Origin: Anaerolineales bacterium
GTDB lineage: Bacteria > Chloroflexota > Anaerolineae > Anaerolineales > Villigracilaceae
NCBI GenBank assembly: GCA_026928255.1
Contig: JAIXKJ010000001.1
Coordinates: 124,001-188,000 of the forward strand
DNA: 64,000 bases
Direction: 5' to 3'
The translations under genes and the position numbers were made by a program. Numbering within the stretch: the first letter of the stretch is position 1; the number at the start of each line of letters is the position of its first letter. Of this stretch, positions 54,775 to 62,854 are shown piece after piece. The notes below the pieces were generated by a model. That model worked only from the letters and a program-made list of their open reading frames with translations. It was not told where the DNA came from and did no database searches.

Positions 54775-57489
54775 TTATTTAACCTTCGCCGCCAGCGCCT
54801 GCGGAAGTTTCGCCAACGCTTCTTGCGCGTCGCCCGCGAGGCTGCCCTGCGCGAGGTTCGGACGTCCGCCGCCCTTGCCGCCCGCGCCGACGATTAAATC
54901 CCCGGCTTTCAACCCGCGTTTGACGAGGTCTTCGGTAACGGTTGCGATGACGACATTGCCAGAGATGAAAAGCGCCGCGCCGTTCTGCGGGTACTTCTCG
55001 CGGAATTTATCCGCCAGCGAGCGCAAAGCGTCCGCGTTGGCGTTGGGGATTTCCGCGCCGAGCAAGGTAACGCCGTGAACGGTCTGCGCGGCGGCCAGTT
55101 GCGCGTCGAAGGCAGAAAGCGCCAACTGCGAGCGCAACGCGGCGAGTTCTTTCTTCAACTCGGAGGCTTCGTCTTGTAGCGCGTCCGCTTTGGCGGGGAC
55201 TTCGTCGAGCGAAGTTTTGAGCGACGCGGCGGTCTGTTTTAAGGTTTTGAAGCGCTTATTGATTAAGTCATACGCGCCGCGCCCGGTAACCGCTTCGATG
55301 CGCCGCACGCCCGCCGCCGCCGAGCCTTCGCTGACGATGAGGAACGCGCCCACGTCGGAGGTGCGCTCCAAGTGCGTGCCGCCGCACAGTTCGTAGGAGT
55401 AGCGTTCGCCGTGGGCTTCTATGATCGAAATTGTGCGAACGATGTCGCCGTATTTTTCGCCGAAGAGCGCCGTCGCGCCTTCGCGTTTGGCTTCGTCCAA
55501 CGATTTGATTTTCTTCACGACCGCCATGTCCGCCGCGACCGCTTCGTTGACCATGCGCTCGACGCGCTCGATTTGTTCGGCGCTCAGCGCTTCGGGGTGA
55601 TTGAAGTCGAAGCGCAGGCGGTCGGGCGCGACGAGAGAACCCGCCTGCGTGGCCTGGTCGCTGACGACTTCGTGCAAGGCTTTGTGCAGAAGGTGCGTGG
55701 CGGTGTGATTGCGCATGATGTCGCGGCGGCGCGTCGCGTCCACTTCGGCGACGGCTTTCTCGCCAACTTTGGGTTGACCGGAGATGACCGTGCCGACGTG
55801 CGTGATGACTCCCGCCGAAGCGCGGCGCATGGCGGTTACTTCGATTTCCCAGCCCGCGCCGCGAATGTAACCGTGATCGTCCACCTGACCGCCCGCTTCG
55901 AGGTAGAAGCCGCTCTTGGGCAAAATCACTTCGACGCGGTCGTCCAGCGCGGCGGACTGAACCGAGCGCCCATCCACAACTAAGGCGAGGACTTCCAAAT
56001 CAGAGTAGCGCGAAACGTCCGTGCCGTGATAGGGATCGTACTCCACGCCGTCGGCGCCGAGTTTGTTTTTGGCTTGCAAATCTTTGAGAATTTCGGCGTA
56101 GAACTCCGCGTCCTCGCCGCCGAGTTTGCCCATTGCCTTGCCGCCGCCGGAAGCGAGGGAGTGTTTCTCTTTGGCTTGGTTGAATCCGCTCTCGTCCACG
56201 TCCATGCCTTGTTCGCGGGCGATGTCGCGCGAAATTTCAAAGGGCAAGCCGTAGGTGGCGTACAGGTCGAAGGCTTCGCGCCCGTCTAGGACGCGGGCGT
56301 CGGCGGCGCGCAATTCGGCGAGCAGATTCTCCAAATGGGCGCTGCCCGCTTCGACGGTGCGCGCGAAGCGAATTTCTTCGCGCGTTAAGTTGTCTAAAAT
56401 TGATGGTTGGGCTTTTTTTAGTTCGGGATAATGCTCGCCGTAATAGTTGATGACCGCTTGCGCGACTTTGGCGAGGAAGGGTTCGGTCAGCCCGAGTTTG
56501 GCGCCGAAACGCGCCGCGCGGCGGATGATCATGCGCGAGACGTAATTGCGCTGGGCGTTGCCGGGCACCACGCCGTCGGCGATGAGGAATGCGGCGGAGC
56601 GGACGTGGTCGCAGACGACGCGATAAGGCGTGAAGTTGGCGAGCATTTCGGCTTCGCTGTGGCCGGTCAACGCGCGCAAGACGGCGAGCGAGTCGGCGAA
56701 GAGGTCGGTCAGGTAGTTGGAGTCGGCGCCTTGCAACATCGAGACGATGCGCTCGAAGCCCATGCCGGTGTCCACATGTTTGGCGGGCAGCGCTTCGAGA
56801 CGACCGTCTTCAAAGAGGTTGTATTGGATGAAGACCAGATTCCACAGTTCGAGGAAGCGCGTGCATTCGCCGTTGACGCCGCATTTGTGCGGCTGTCCGC
56901 GCAGGTTGTCGCGTTCTTCGCCGAGGTCAATGTGGATTTCGGAGCAAGGTCCGCAGGGGCCGGTCTCCGCCATTTGCCAGAAGTTGTCTTTGCGCCCGAA
57001 GAAAAGGATGTGATCGGGGTTGATGCCGGGCTGTTTGCGCCAAGCATCGGCGGCTTCGTCGTCTTGCGGCACGTCGCCTTTGTCGTCTTTGAAGCAGGTG
57101 GCGTAGAGTTTGTCTTTGGGCAAGCCCCACACGTCGGTGAGGAGTTGCCAAGCCCAAGTCGCGGCTTCTTCTTTGTAGTAGTCGCCGAAAGACCAGTTGC
57201 CGAGCATTTCAAAAAAAGTGTGATGCGTGTCGTCGCGCCCGACGTCTTCGAGGTCGTTGTGCTTGCCAGCCACGCGCATGCACTTTTGCGAATCAACGGC
57301 GCGGGTGTAGGGGCGTTTGTCTGTGCCGACGAAGACGTCTTTGAATTGCACCATGCCCGAATTGGTGAACAGCAACGTGGCGTCGCCGCCCGGCACAAGG
57401 GACATGGACGGCACGGCGGTATGTCCGCGCGCGACGAAGAAATCAATATAATCTTGACGAATTTGGTTGCCGCTGTAATGTTTGGTCAT
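54775..57489 (-). CDS. alaS: Alanyl-tRNA synthetase
   Basis: 904 residues, full length. Class II catalytic core: NQIRQDYIDFFVARGHTAVP, LLFTNSGMVQFKDVFVG, FFEMLGNWSFGDYYKEEA and the ETGPCGPCSEIH zinc/ATP block. Editing domain: HTATHLLHKALHEVV and CGGTHLERTSDVGAFLI, which clears Ser and Gly from tRNA-Ala. C-Ala domain ends with GGKGGGRPNLAQGSL. A TATAAT box lies 34 bases upstream of the ATG (57523-57528). It ends at a strong terminator. Confidence 0.98.
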   Translation of the reverse strand: MTKHYSGNQIRQDYIDFFVARGHTAVPSMSLVPGGDATLLFTNSGMVQFKDVFVGTDKRPYTRAVDSQKCMRVAGKHNDLEDVGRDDTHHTFFEMLGNWSFGDYYKEEAATWAWQLLTDVWGLPKDKLYATCFKDDKGDVPQDDEAADAWRKQPGINPDHILFFGRKDNFWQMAETGPCGPCSEIHIDLGEERDNLRGQPHKCGVNGECTRFLELWNLVFIQYNLFEDGRLEALPAKHVDTGMGFERIVSMLQGADSNYLTDLFADSLAVLRALTGHSEAEMLANFTPYRVVCDHVRSAAFLIADGVVPGNAQRNYVSRMIIRRAARFGAKLGLTEPFLAKVAQAVINYYGEHYPELKKAQPSILDNLTREEIRFARTVEAGSAHLENLLAELRAADARVLDGREAFDLYATYGLPFEISRDIAREQGMDVDESGFNQAKEKHSLASGGGKAMGKLGGEDAEFYAEILKDLQAKNKLGADGVEYDPYHGTDVSRYSDLEVLALVVDGRSVQSAALDDRVEVILPKSGFYLEAGGQVDDHGYIRGAGWEIEVTAMRRASAGVITHVGTVISGQPKVGEKAVAEVDATRRRDIMRNHTATHLLHKALHEVVSDQATQAGSLVAPDRLRFDFNHPEALSAEQIERVERMVNEAVAADMAVVKKIKSLDEAKREGATALFGEKYGDIVRTISIIEAHGERYSYELCGGTHLERTSDVGAFLIVSEGSAAAGVRRIEAVTGRGAYDLINKRFKTLKQTAASLKTSLDEVPAKADALQDEASELKKELAALRSQLALSAFDAQLAAAQTVHGVTLLGAEIPNANADALRSLADKFREKYPQNGAALFISGNVVIATVTEDLVKRGLKAGDLIVGAGGKGGGRPNLAQGSLAGDAQEALAKLPQALAAKVK

Positions 57490-57522
57490 TCAGGAACTCC
57501 GAGTTTGATAAATAGCGGACGA

Positions 57523-57528
57523 ATTATA
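57523..57528 (-). promoter_or_regulatory. -10 box upstream of alaS
   Basis: TATAAT on the minus strand (plus strand ATTATA), 34 bases before the alaS ATG. No convincing -35 lies 16-18 bases further up. Confidence 0.4.
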
Positions 57529-57562
57529 CCAAGCGGACGGGGAGGGAGCGGCAACCAAAAAA

Positions 57563-58309
57563 TTATTGCGCGAAAATTACGTTGTGTTCGTTTTTTGGCA
57601 GCTTGTCTTTTCCCTCGCGGTAGGCGCGCGCGGCGAGGACGTAGGGCGTTAAGAGCATGTAGAACGTAACGGCAGGCGTAATGAAAATTAACAAACAAGC
57701 GAAAATTAATGTCAGCATGACGAATTGAGTGGCAATGCTTAACAAGAATCCGACGATGTAAGTAAAGACGAGGACGATGGCAAATCCGCCGATGTTGGCT
57801 CGAAAAATCTTCCACCACTCGCGGACGCGAAAAGCGGAGGAAAGGTCTTCCGTATCGATGAAGCGCATTTCAATGGCGGGCAGAAATAGAGACAACGCAA
57901 TGACGGCCACGATAATCAAAAGGAGAATGACCGGTAAGAGCAAGGGGGCTAGCATTAACATTCCGCTGAACAGGTCGCTGTCGGAGTCTGTTAAGAGCAG
58001 AGGAACAAACACGAAGAGAAGCGGCAAAGCGAGCAGGACAATCGGCAGAGCGTAAACGAAACGGATGACGAAAAGTTTGAACCCGTCCGTAAATAATTTC
58101 TCCCAATCCGTCCAGGCAATCATGCGCGGCGATTCATAACGCAGCGTCTGCCGCGCGATTTGAGCGGCGTAGCCCACTAAGAGAAAGTAAGGCAAGATGG
58201 GAATGACAAAACTGGCGAGGGCAATCGCGCAACCGATAAAAAAATGTTTGCGCGCTTCGTCGTCTTTGAAGGGAAAGAAAAGAACTTCTTCGAGATTTAA
58301 TCCAACCAT
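57563..58309 (-). CDS. DUF4013 membrane protein
   Basis: 248 residues with about six membrane segments. It begins GLNLEEVLFFPFKDDEARKH, a soluble N-terminus, followed by FFIGCAIALASFVIPIL and the amphipathic segment PRMIAWTDWEKLFTDGFKLF, which is characteristic of DUF4013. The family is widespread in archaea and some bacteria and of unknown function. Its start lies 11 bases after the hemolysin III stop, so both are likely one transcript. Confidence 0.85.
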   Translation of the reverse strand: MVGLNLEEVLFFPFKDDEARKHFFIGCAIALASFVIPILPYFLLVGYAAQIARQTLRYESPRMIAWTDWEKLFTDGFKLFVIRFVYALPIVLLALPLLFVFVPLLLTDSDSDLFSGMLMLAPLLLPVILLLIIVAVIALSLFLPAIEMRFIDTEDLSSAFRVREWWKIFRANIGGFAIVLVFTYIVGFLLSIATQFVMLTLIFACLLIFITPAVTFYMLLTPYVLAARAYREGKDKLPKNEHNVIFAQ

Positions 58310-58320
58310 TTATAAACTCC

Positions 58321-58962
58321 TTAAGAGAGCGCCACGCCCATTACGGCGACGAAATGCGCGGCGGCGGCGAGCAGGACGAAAATGTGCCACACTTCGTGAA
58401 AGCCGAAAACGCCCGGCTTGAAGTTGAAAATCTTCGTGATGTAAACTATCGCGCCGAGCGTGTAAATCACGCCGCCGACGACAAGCCAAGCCAGCACCCA
58501 AGCGGGGAGAGTCGCCAGCATTTGACCGGCGGCGGCGACGCTGATCCAGCCCATGAGGACGTAAATGCCGGCGTTCAGCCAGCGCGGCGCGCGGATGTAA
58601 AAAATCTTGACGACGATGCCAATCAACGCCAACGACCAGACGATGGAGAGCATGCCCCACTTCCAGAAACCTTCAAAGGCGTTGATGCAAAACGGCGTGT
58701 ACGTCCCCGCAATGAGGGCGTAAATGGCGGAGTGATCCACCTTGCGGAAAATTTCCAGCGCTTTATCTTTGACGCGCACCATGTGGTAGGTTGCGCTGGC
58801 GGAAAACATGAAAATTAAACTGACTCCGTACACGACGAGCGAGATGATTTTTGCGGGCGCGCTCCAACCGACGACGAGCAAAGCGATTAACCCCGCCAAA
58901 GCGAGAATTGCGCCGCCCCAATGCGTCAAACTGTTGACGGGTTCGCGTAATTTCTTAAACAT
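58321..58962 (-). CDS. Hemolysin III / TrhA-type membrane protein
   Basis: 213 residues, seven membrane helices, the PAQR/hemolysin III family. Conserved residues: MREPVNSLTHWGGAILALAG-like opening, SASATYHMV in helix 3, HSAIYALIAGTYTPF in helix 4 and the metal-site HEVWHIFVLLAAAAHF near the end. Members are thought to affect membrane lipid order or act as hydrolases with a zinc site (Ser, His and Asp residues are kept). It leads the DUF4013 gene. The pair is membrane-related; a joint role is inferred. Confidence 0.9.
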   Translation of the reverse strand: MFKKLREPVNSLTHWGGAILALAGLIALLVVGWSAPAKIISLVVYGVSLIFMFSASATYHMVRVKDKALEIFRKVDHSAIYALIAGTYTPFCINAFEGFWKWGMLSIVWSLALIGIVVKIFYIRAPRWLNAGIYVLMGWISVAAAGQMLATLPAWVLAWLVVGGVIYTLGAIVYITKIFNFKPGVFGFHEVWHIFVLLAAAAHFVAVMGVALS

Positions 58963-59140
58963 GTGAACATCCTTTTTTGAAAACGAATACGATATAACGA
59001 TTATAAGGCGCTTAACTTAAATAGCGGTACTAATGTCTCATGCGCGGTTTGCGCGAATCAGCGTACAATAAAAACTCGGTTTTTCCTTAGGACGCGGGAC
59101 GACTCGAATTAGAGAATAAAATTTTATTTTGGAGGAAAGA

Positions 59141-60553
59141 GTGACTCAAACATTTAACTGTCCAAATTGCGGCGCGCCGCTGGATTATCAAGGGAACGAT
59201 CCCATCATCCGTTGCCCTTATTGCCAAACGTCGGTCATTGTGCCTGACAACTTGCGCGCCAGACCGAACTTCTCGCCCGACTCGCATCAGTTTGCCGTCG
59301 GCGGTTCAAACAATTTAGCGGACTTAATCGGTCAAGCCAAGAAGTTGAGCGAAGCGAAAAAATTTGCCCAAGCGGGCGAAACCGAAAAAGCCGTCAGCGC
59401 TTATCGAGAAGCCACCGGTGCGGACGAAGCCGCCGCGCATTTGGCGGTCGGCAAATTGGCGGCGGGAATGCCAATCAGGTTAAACGCGACGTCGTCGAAT
59501 ATTGACTTTTCGTCCGCGCCGCCGATTCAAATCGGGACGAACGTCTCCATGTCGTCGAACGCGAAGCCCGCTCGAAAAGGCGGATGCTTAATTCCGATTG
59601 TTGCGATTATTATTTTGATTACGTCGCTGAGCCGCTTCGCCACGAATTGGGGAATCTCGTCCATTACAAAAATGTTCGGCGTAAATGGAGACGGAAAACC
59701 GAGCGTCAGCATCGACCTTTCCAACCTGCCAGTGGATATTCCCAACGTCGCTTCGGGCGTTGCGACGAAAGAATTATCTTTCGGCGGCGAAGGGAACGGC
59801 GCGGGATTCTTCGACGACGCGCGCGCCATCGCCGTCAACCCGAGCGACGGCGCGATTTACGTCGCCGAATACAGCACGGGCAGAATTCAAGCCTTTGACG
59901 CGGAAGGCACGTTCCTTACGCAATGGATTATTCCAAAAGAAAATAAGAACAAGCCGTACATCAACGAGATGGCAGTTATGCGCGACGGTTCGGTGTTCGT
60001 CCCCGTGTGGGGCAATTTGAAAGCGTTCAACGCCGACGGAACGTTTGCGCGAGATATTAACATGGGGAACGATTACGTCGAAAGTTTGGTCGTCGCCCCC
60101 GACGGCAACTTAATCGCCATCGCCAACGGCGAGGACATTCTCTGGCTTTCGCCGCAGGGAAAAGTTTTGCAGCGTGTCAATGACGCCGTCTCTACAATCT
60201 CCGAAGATTCTGAATTGGATTCCAAAGTGGCGGTGGACGGGTTGGGCAAAGTCTACGTTTTGGGGACGTTCAATAACGCGGTCTTCGTTTATGACTCGAC
60301 TGGCAAATACCTTAACCGCTTCGGCAGTACCGGCGACCAGCCTGGCCAATTCCGCGCGCCGATGGCGATTGCCGTGGACGGTCAGGGGCGCGTTTACGTC
60401 AGCGATATAAGAAGCGTTCAAATTTTTAGCGACGACGGGCGCTACTTGGACGCGATCAAAATGAGCGGCGTCTTGGGCATTCGCTTCGACAATCAAGGTT
60501 ATTTGTACGCCGTTGGAAATAATCAAGTTGCAAAATATAAATTGAATAAGTAG
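59141..60553 (+). CDS. Zinc-ribbon, membrane-anchored NHL beta-propeller protein
   Basis: 470 residues from a GTG at 59141 with GGAGG 7 bases upstream. It starts with a zinc ribbon (CPNCGAPLDYQGNDPIIRCP YCQ, Cys pairs at about 7/10 and 25/28), an alanine-rich region, one membrane helix (CLIPIVAIIILITSL, about 150-165), then about six NHL-type propeller repeats: AIYVAEYSTGRIQAFDAEG, GLGKVYVLGTFNNAVFVYD, GQGRVYVSDIRSVQIFSDD. The propeller would lie outside the cell and the ribbon inside, so a signal or adaptor role is possible. No close family name can be given. Confidence 0.8.
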   Translation: MTQTFNCPNCGAPLDYQGNDPIIRCPYCQTSVIVPDNLRARPNFSPDSHQFAVGGSNNLADLIGQAKKLSEAKKFAQAGETEKAVSAYREATGADEAAAHLAVGKLAAGMPIRLNATSSNIDFSSAPPIQIGTNVSMSSNAKPARKGGCLIPIVAIIILITSLSRFATNWGISSITKMFGVNGDGKPSVSIDLSNLPVDIPNVASGVATKELSFGGEGNGAGFFDDARAIAVNPSDGAIYVAEYSTGRIQAFDAEGTFLTQWIIPKENKNKPYINEMAVMRDGSVFVPVWGNLKAFNADGTFARDINMGNDYVESLVVAPDGNLIAIANGEDILWLSPQGKVLQRVNDAVSTISEDSELDSKVAVDGLGKVYVLGTFNNAVFVYDSTGKYLNRFGSTGDQPGQFRAPMAIAVDGQGRVYVSDIRSVQIFSDDGRYLDAIKMSGVLGIRFDNQGYLYAVGNNQVAKYKLNK

Positions 60554-60666
60554 GGTTAAGCCTTGTCTGTTTGCTCGTCGAAATAACAACCGCGACAAAC
60601 GATGTTGTATTTCAAATTGAAATATGCTAATCTTGTAAGAACGAACCCTCAACATAGGAGAACATC

Positions 60667-61692
60667 ATGGACTTAATACACGGCGTGGACGTTAGTTATT
60701 GGGAGCCGATTATTGATTGGCAATCGGTGCGGACTCAAAATTTCAAATTTGCGCTCATTCGCGCCACTTCCGGCGTCGGCTATGTAGACCCGAAATTCGC
60801 ATCGCATTGGGAAGGCGCGCGCAAAGCGGGCATCTTGCGCGGCGCGTATCATTATCTGATTGCGAATCAAGACCCGAAACAACAAGCGGATTTATTCATC
60901 GCCGCGCTCAGCGACGACCGCGGCGAATTGCCGCCCATTATTGATTTGGAAGATAAATACAACGAAGCCGCATCCAATAAGCAAATTATAGACGCTTGCA
61001 AATTTATGCTCGACCGCGTGGAGAAAGCCTTCGGCGTGAAGCCGATGATTTACTCGCGCACGCAATATTTGAATTTGCACGTTTCGCAGGGCGGCGCCGC
61101 GCCGTCGTGGGCGAGTAATTATCCGCTTTGGCTGGCGCAATATCCTTATGTGTTCGACCCGAAGATTCATCCCAATAAAAATATGCCGACGCAAACGGCG
61201 GGCTGGCAAGATTGGAAATTTTGGCAATACACCGAATCCGCGATTGTTAAAGGCATCACCAACGACAGCGGACAGCCGACCGAATGCGACTTAAACTGGT
61301 TTCGCGGCACGGAAGAAGAGTTGTACGCCTTCGCCAACGTCAAGCCGAAAGAATCCGTAACCTACACGGTAAAGGACGGCGATTCGTTTAAGTCCATTGC
61401 CGATAAATATAAAATTACGGTGGACGAATTGCTGACGGCGAATCCGCAACTGTTGGCGGCGGGATCGAAATTCACGATTCCCGTGCCGACGATTTCAAAG
61501 CCGGTCGCCAGCGACAACGCGACGACGAACAAAGCGGCGGCGTCGACTCGAATTCACACCGTGCGCTTGGGCGAGACGGTCAGCTCTATCGCGCAACGGT
61601 ACGGCGTAACGGTGGACGCCATCCGAGCCATCAACCCGAATATGACCAACCCGAATTTGATTTTCCTTGGGCAAGTAATCGTCATTCCGTAA
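60667..61692 (+). CDS. GH25 muramidase with two LysM domains, no signal peptide
   Basis: 341 residues. GH25 domain at about 1-210: MDLIHGVDVSYWEPIIDW (catalytic-site Asp of the DVS motif), RGAYHYLIA, PIIDLEDKYNEA (catalytic Asp-x-Glu) and FWQYTESAIVKGI. LysM 1 is YTVKDGDSFKSIADKYKITV and LysM 2 is HTVRLGETVSSIAQRYGVTV. It would cleave the beta-1,4 bond of peptidoglycan between MurNAc and GlcNAc. ATAGGAGA lies 6 bases before the ATG, and the protein starts at the domain itself. Export by an unusual route or release on lysis is implied. It ends at a terminator. Confidence 0.9.
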   Translation: MDLIHGVDVSYWEPIIDWQSVRTQNFKFALIRATSGVGYVDPKFASHWEGARKAGILRGAYHYLIANQDPKQQADLFIAALSDDRGELPPIIDLEDKYNEAASNKQIIDACKFMLDRVEKAFGVKPMIYSRTQYLNLHVSQGGAAPSWASNYPLWLAQYPYVFDPKIHPNKNMPTQTAGWQDWKFWQYTESAIVKGITNDSGQPTECDLNWFRGTEEELYAFANVKPKESVTYTVKDGDSFKSIADKYKITVDELLTANPQLLAAGSKFTIPVPTISKPVASDNATTNKAAASTRIHTVRLGETVSSIAQRYGVTVDAIRAINPNMTNPNLIFLGQVIVIP

Positions 61693-61711
61693 AAGCGTTG
61701 CAACTGAAATA

Positions 61712-61743
61712 AAAAAACTTCCAAAGAGATTTGGAAGTTTTTT
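61712..61743. terminator. Bidirectional terminator after the GH25 gene
   Basis: 14-bp arms AAAAAACTTCCAAA / TTTGGAAGTTTTTT around GAGA, 20 bases after the GH25 stop. It also sits 24 bases past the stop of the convergent membrane-protein gene. Confidence 0.9.
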
Positions 61744-61766
61744 GTTGCCATAGATTTCGATAAAAG

Positions 61767-62843
61767 TTAATTTGTGATGATGTTGCCCGCCACGTTGACA
61801 AAAATTTCAAAGAGGACGATGAAAAACGGCGAGATAATCGTAACCGCCATGCGGTAGAAGGTCGTCCCTTGAAAGGGCCAATCGGGCGCGTCGGAAACGG
61901 TCTTGATCGCTTCGCTAAGTTGATTGAGCGTGCGCGCTTCTTCAAGGTAATCTGTCAGCGTTTCGTTTTTGCGAAACTTGCGGTAGAGTTTTTGCGACTC
62001 TTCTTGAAAGTCGTAGTTGAGGCGCGTCAGCATTTCTTCTTTGATCTCCATCATCCGTGCGTGCGCGCCCCAAATTGGCAGGAAGAAAGAAATCGGCGCG
62101 ACGATTAAATAAAGCGCGACGTAAAAAAAGTATTCGACGACCGGCGGGTTGAACAGGGGCTGCAAACCCAAATTCAAGGCGATGATGGCCGCCACGCCGA
62201 TAAATTCCAGCGCGAAGTTTTTGATGCTGCGAAAAACCGCCAGTTGATCCGCGTCCGCCGCCAGCGGCAGGTCGGCGCGTTTGAACAGTCGATTCATCTC
62301 GACCGAAGCGGCGATGTGTCGCGCCGCCGAAACGGCGATGCAGTAATAAGCGACGAAGCGAACCGAAAAAACGAGGACGATTTCAAACCAATTGGCGCTG
62401 TACCAAAACTGCTTAAAGTGTTGAGCGCTGTAGGCGACGCCAAACGCCGCGCCTAAGAGTCCGAAAATTACGCCGATCAACCACCACGATTTTTTGGCGT
62501 GCGTGTGAATAATTTTTTCCGCGCGGAAGTCGTCCTCCGCGTCCTCTTCGCGCAAAAATTGGGCGATGTTGCGGTAAACGCTTAAGATGCTTTTGGGCTG
62601 ATAAACGTAGAAATATCCCGCGACCGGATAAACCAGCAGGTGTCCGAGCAACAAATTAGCCCCGTCTTGTTCAAAAGATAATGAATATCCTTCTAAATAG
62701 GGGATGATGCCCGCGTAGAGAAGCGTCGCCAATAAGAAAAAAAGACCCGCGCCAATCGGCGATAAATTCAAGCGCAGAAAGACCAACTTGGCGAGCGGGT
62801 CTGAGCCGTAAATGTGCGGGAAGGTTAATTTTTTAGGCGGCAT
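61767..62843 (-). CDS. Multi-pass membrane protein of unknown function
   Basis: 358 residues. About six to seven membrane segments, for example PIGAGLFFLLATLLYAGIIP, SWWLIGVIFGLLGAAFGVAY, FVAYYCIAVSAARHI and APISFFLPIWGA. Two cytoplasmic charged stretches (KSILSVYRNIAQFLREEDAE and FQEESQKLYRKFRKNETL) could be coiled. No family is recognised. The start is 11 bases from the stop of the MFS gene upstream, so it is in that operon. Confidence 0.7.
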   Translation of the reverse strand: MPPKKLTFPHIYGSDPLAKLVFLRLNLSPIGAGLFFLLATLLYAGIIPYLEGYSLSFEQDGANLLLGHLLVYPVAGYFYVYQPKSILSVYRNIAQFLREEDAEDDFRAEKIIHTHAKKSWWLIGVIFGLLGAAFGVAYSAQHFKQFWYSANWFEIVLVFSVRFVAYYCIAVSAARHIAASVEMNRLFKRADLPLAADADQLAVFRSIKNFALEFIGVAAIIALNLGLQPLFNPPVVEYFFYVALYLIVAPISFFLPIWGAHARMMEIKEEMLTRLNYDFQEESQKLYRKFRKNETLTDYLEEARTLNQLSEAIKTVSDAPDWPFQGTTFYRMAVTIISPFFIVLFEIFVNVAGNIITN

Positions 62844-62854
62844 GTCAACCTGCC

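Noticed and set aside
56431-57669. 412-codon antisense frame over alaS
   Set aside because: alaS is unmistakable on the other strand, and long antisense frames are expected in GC-rich codons.
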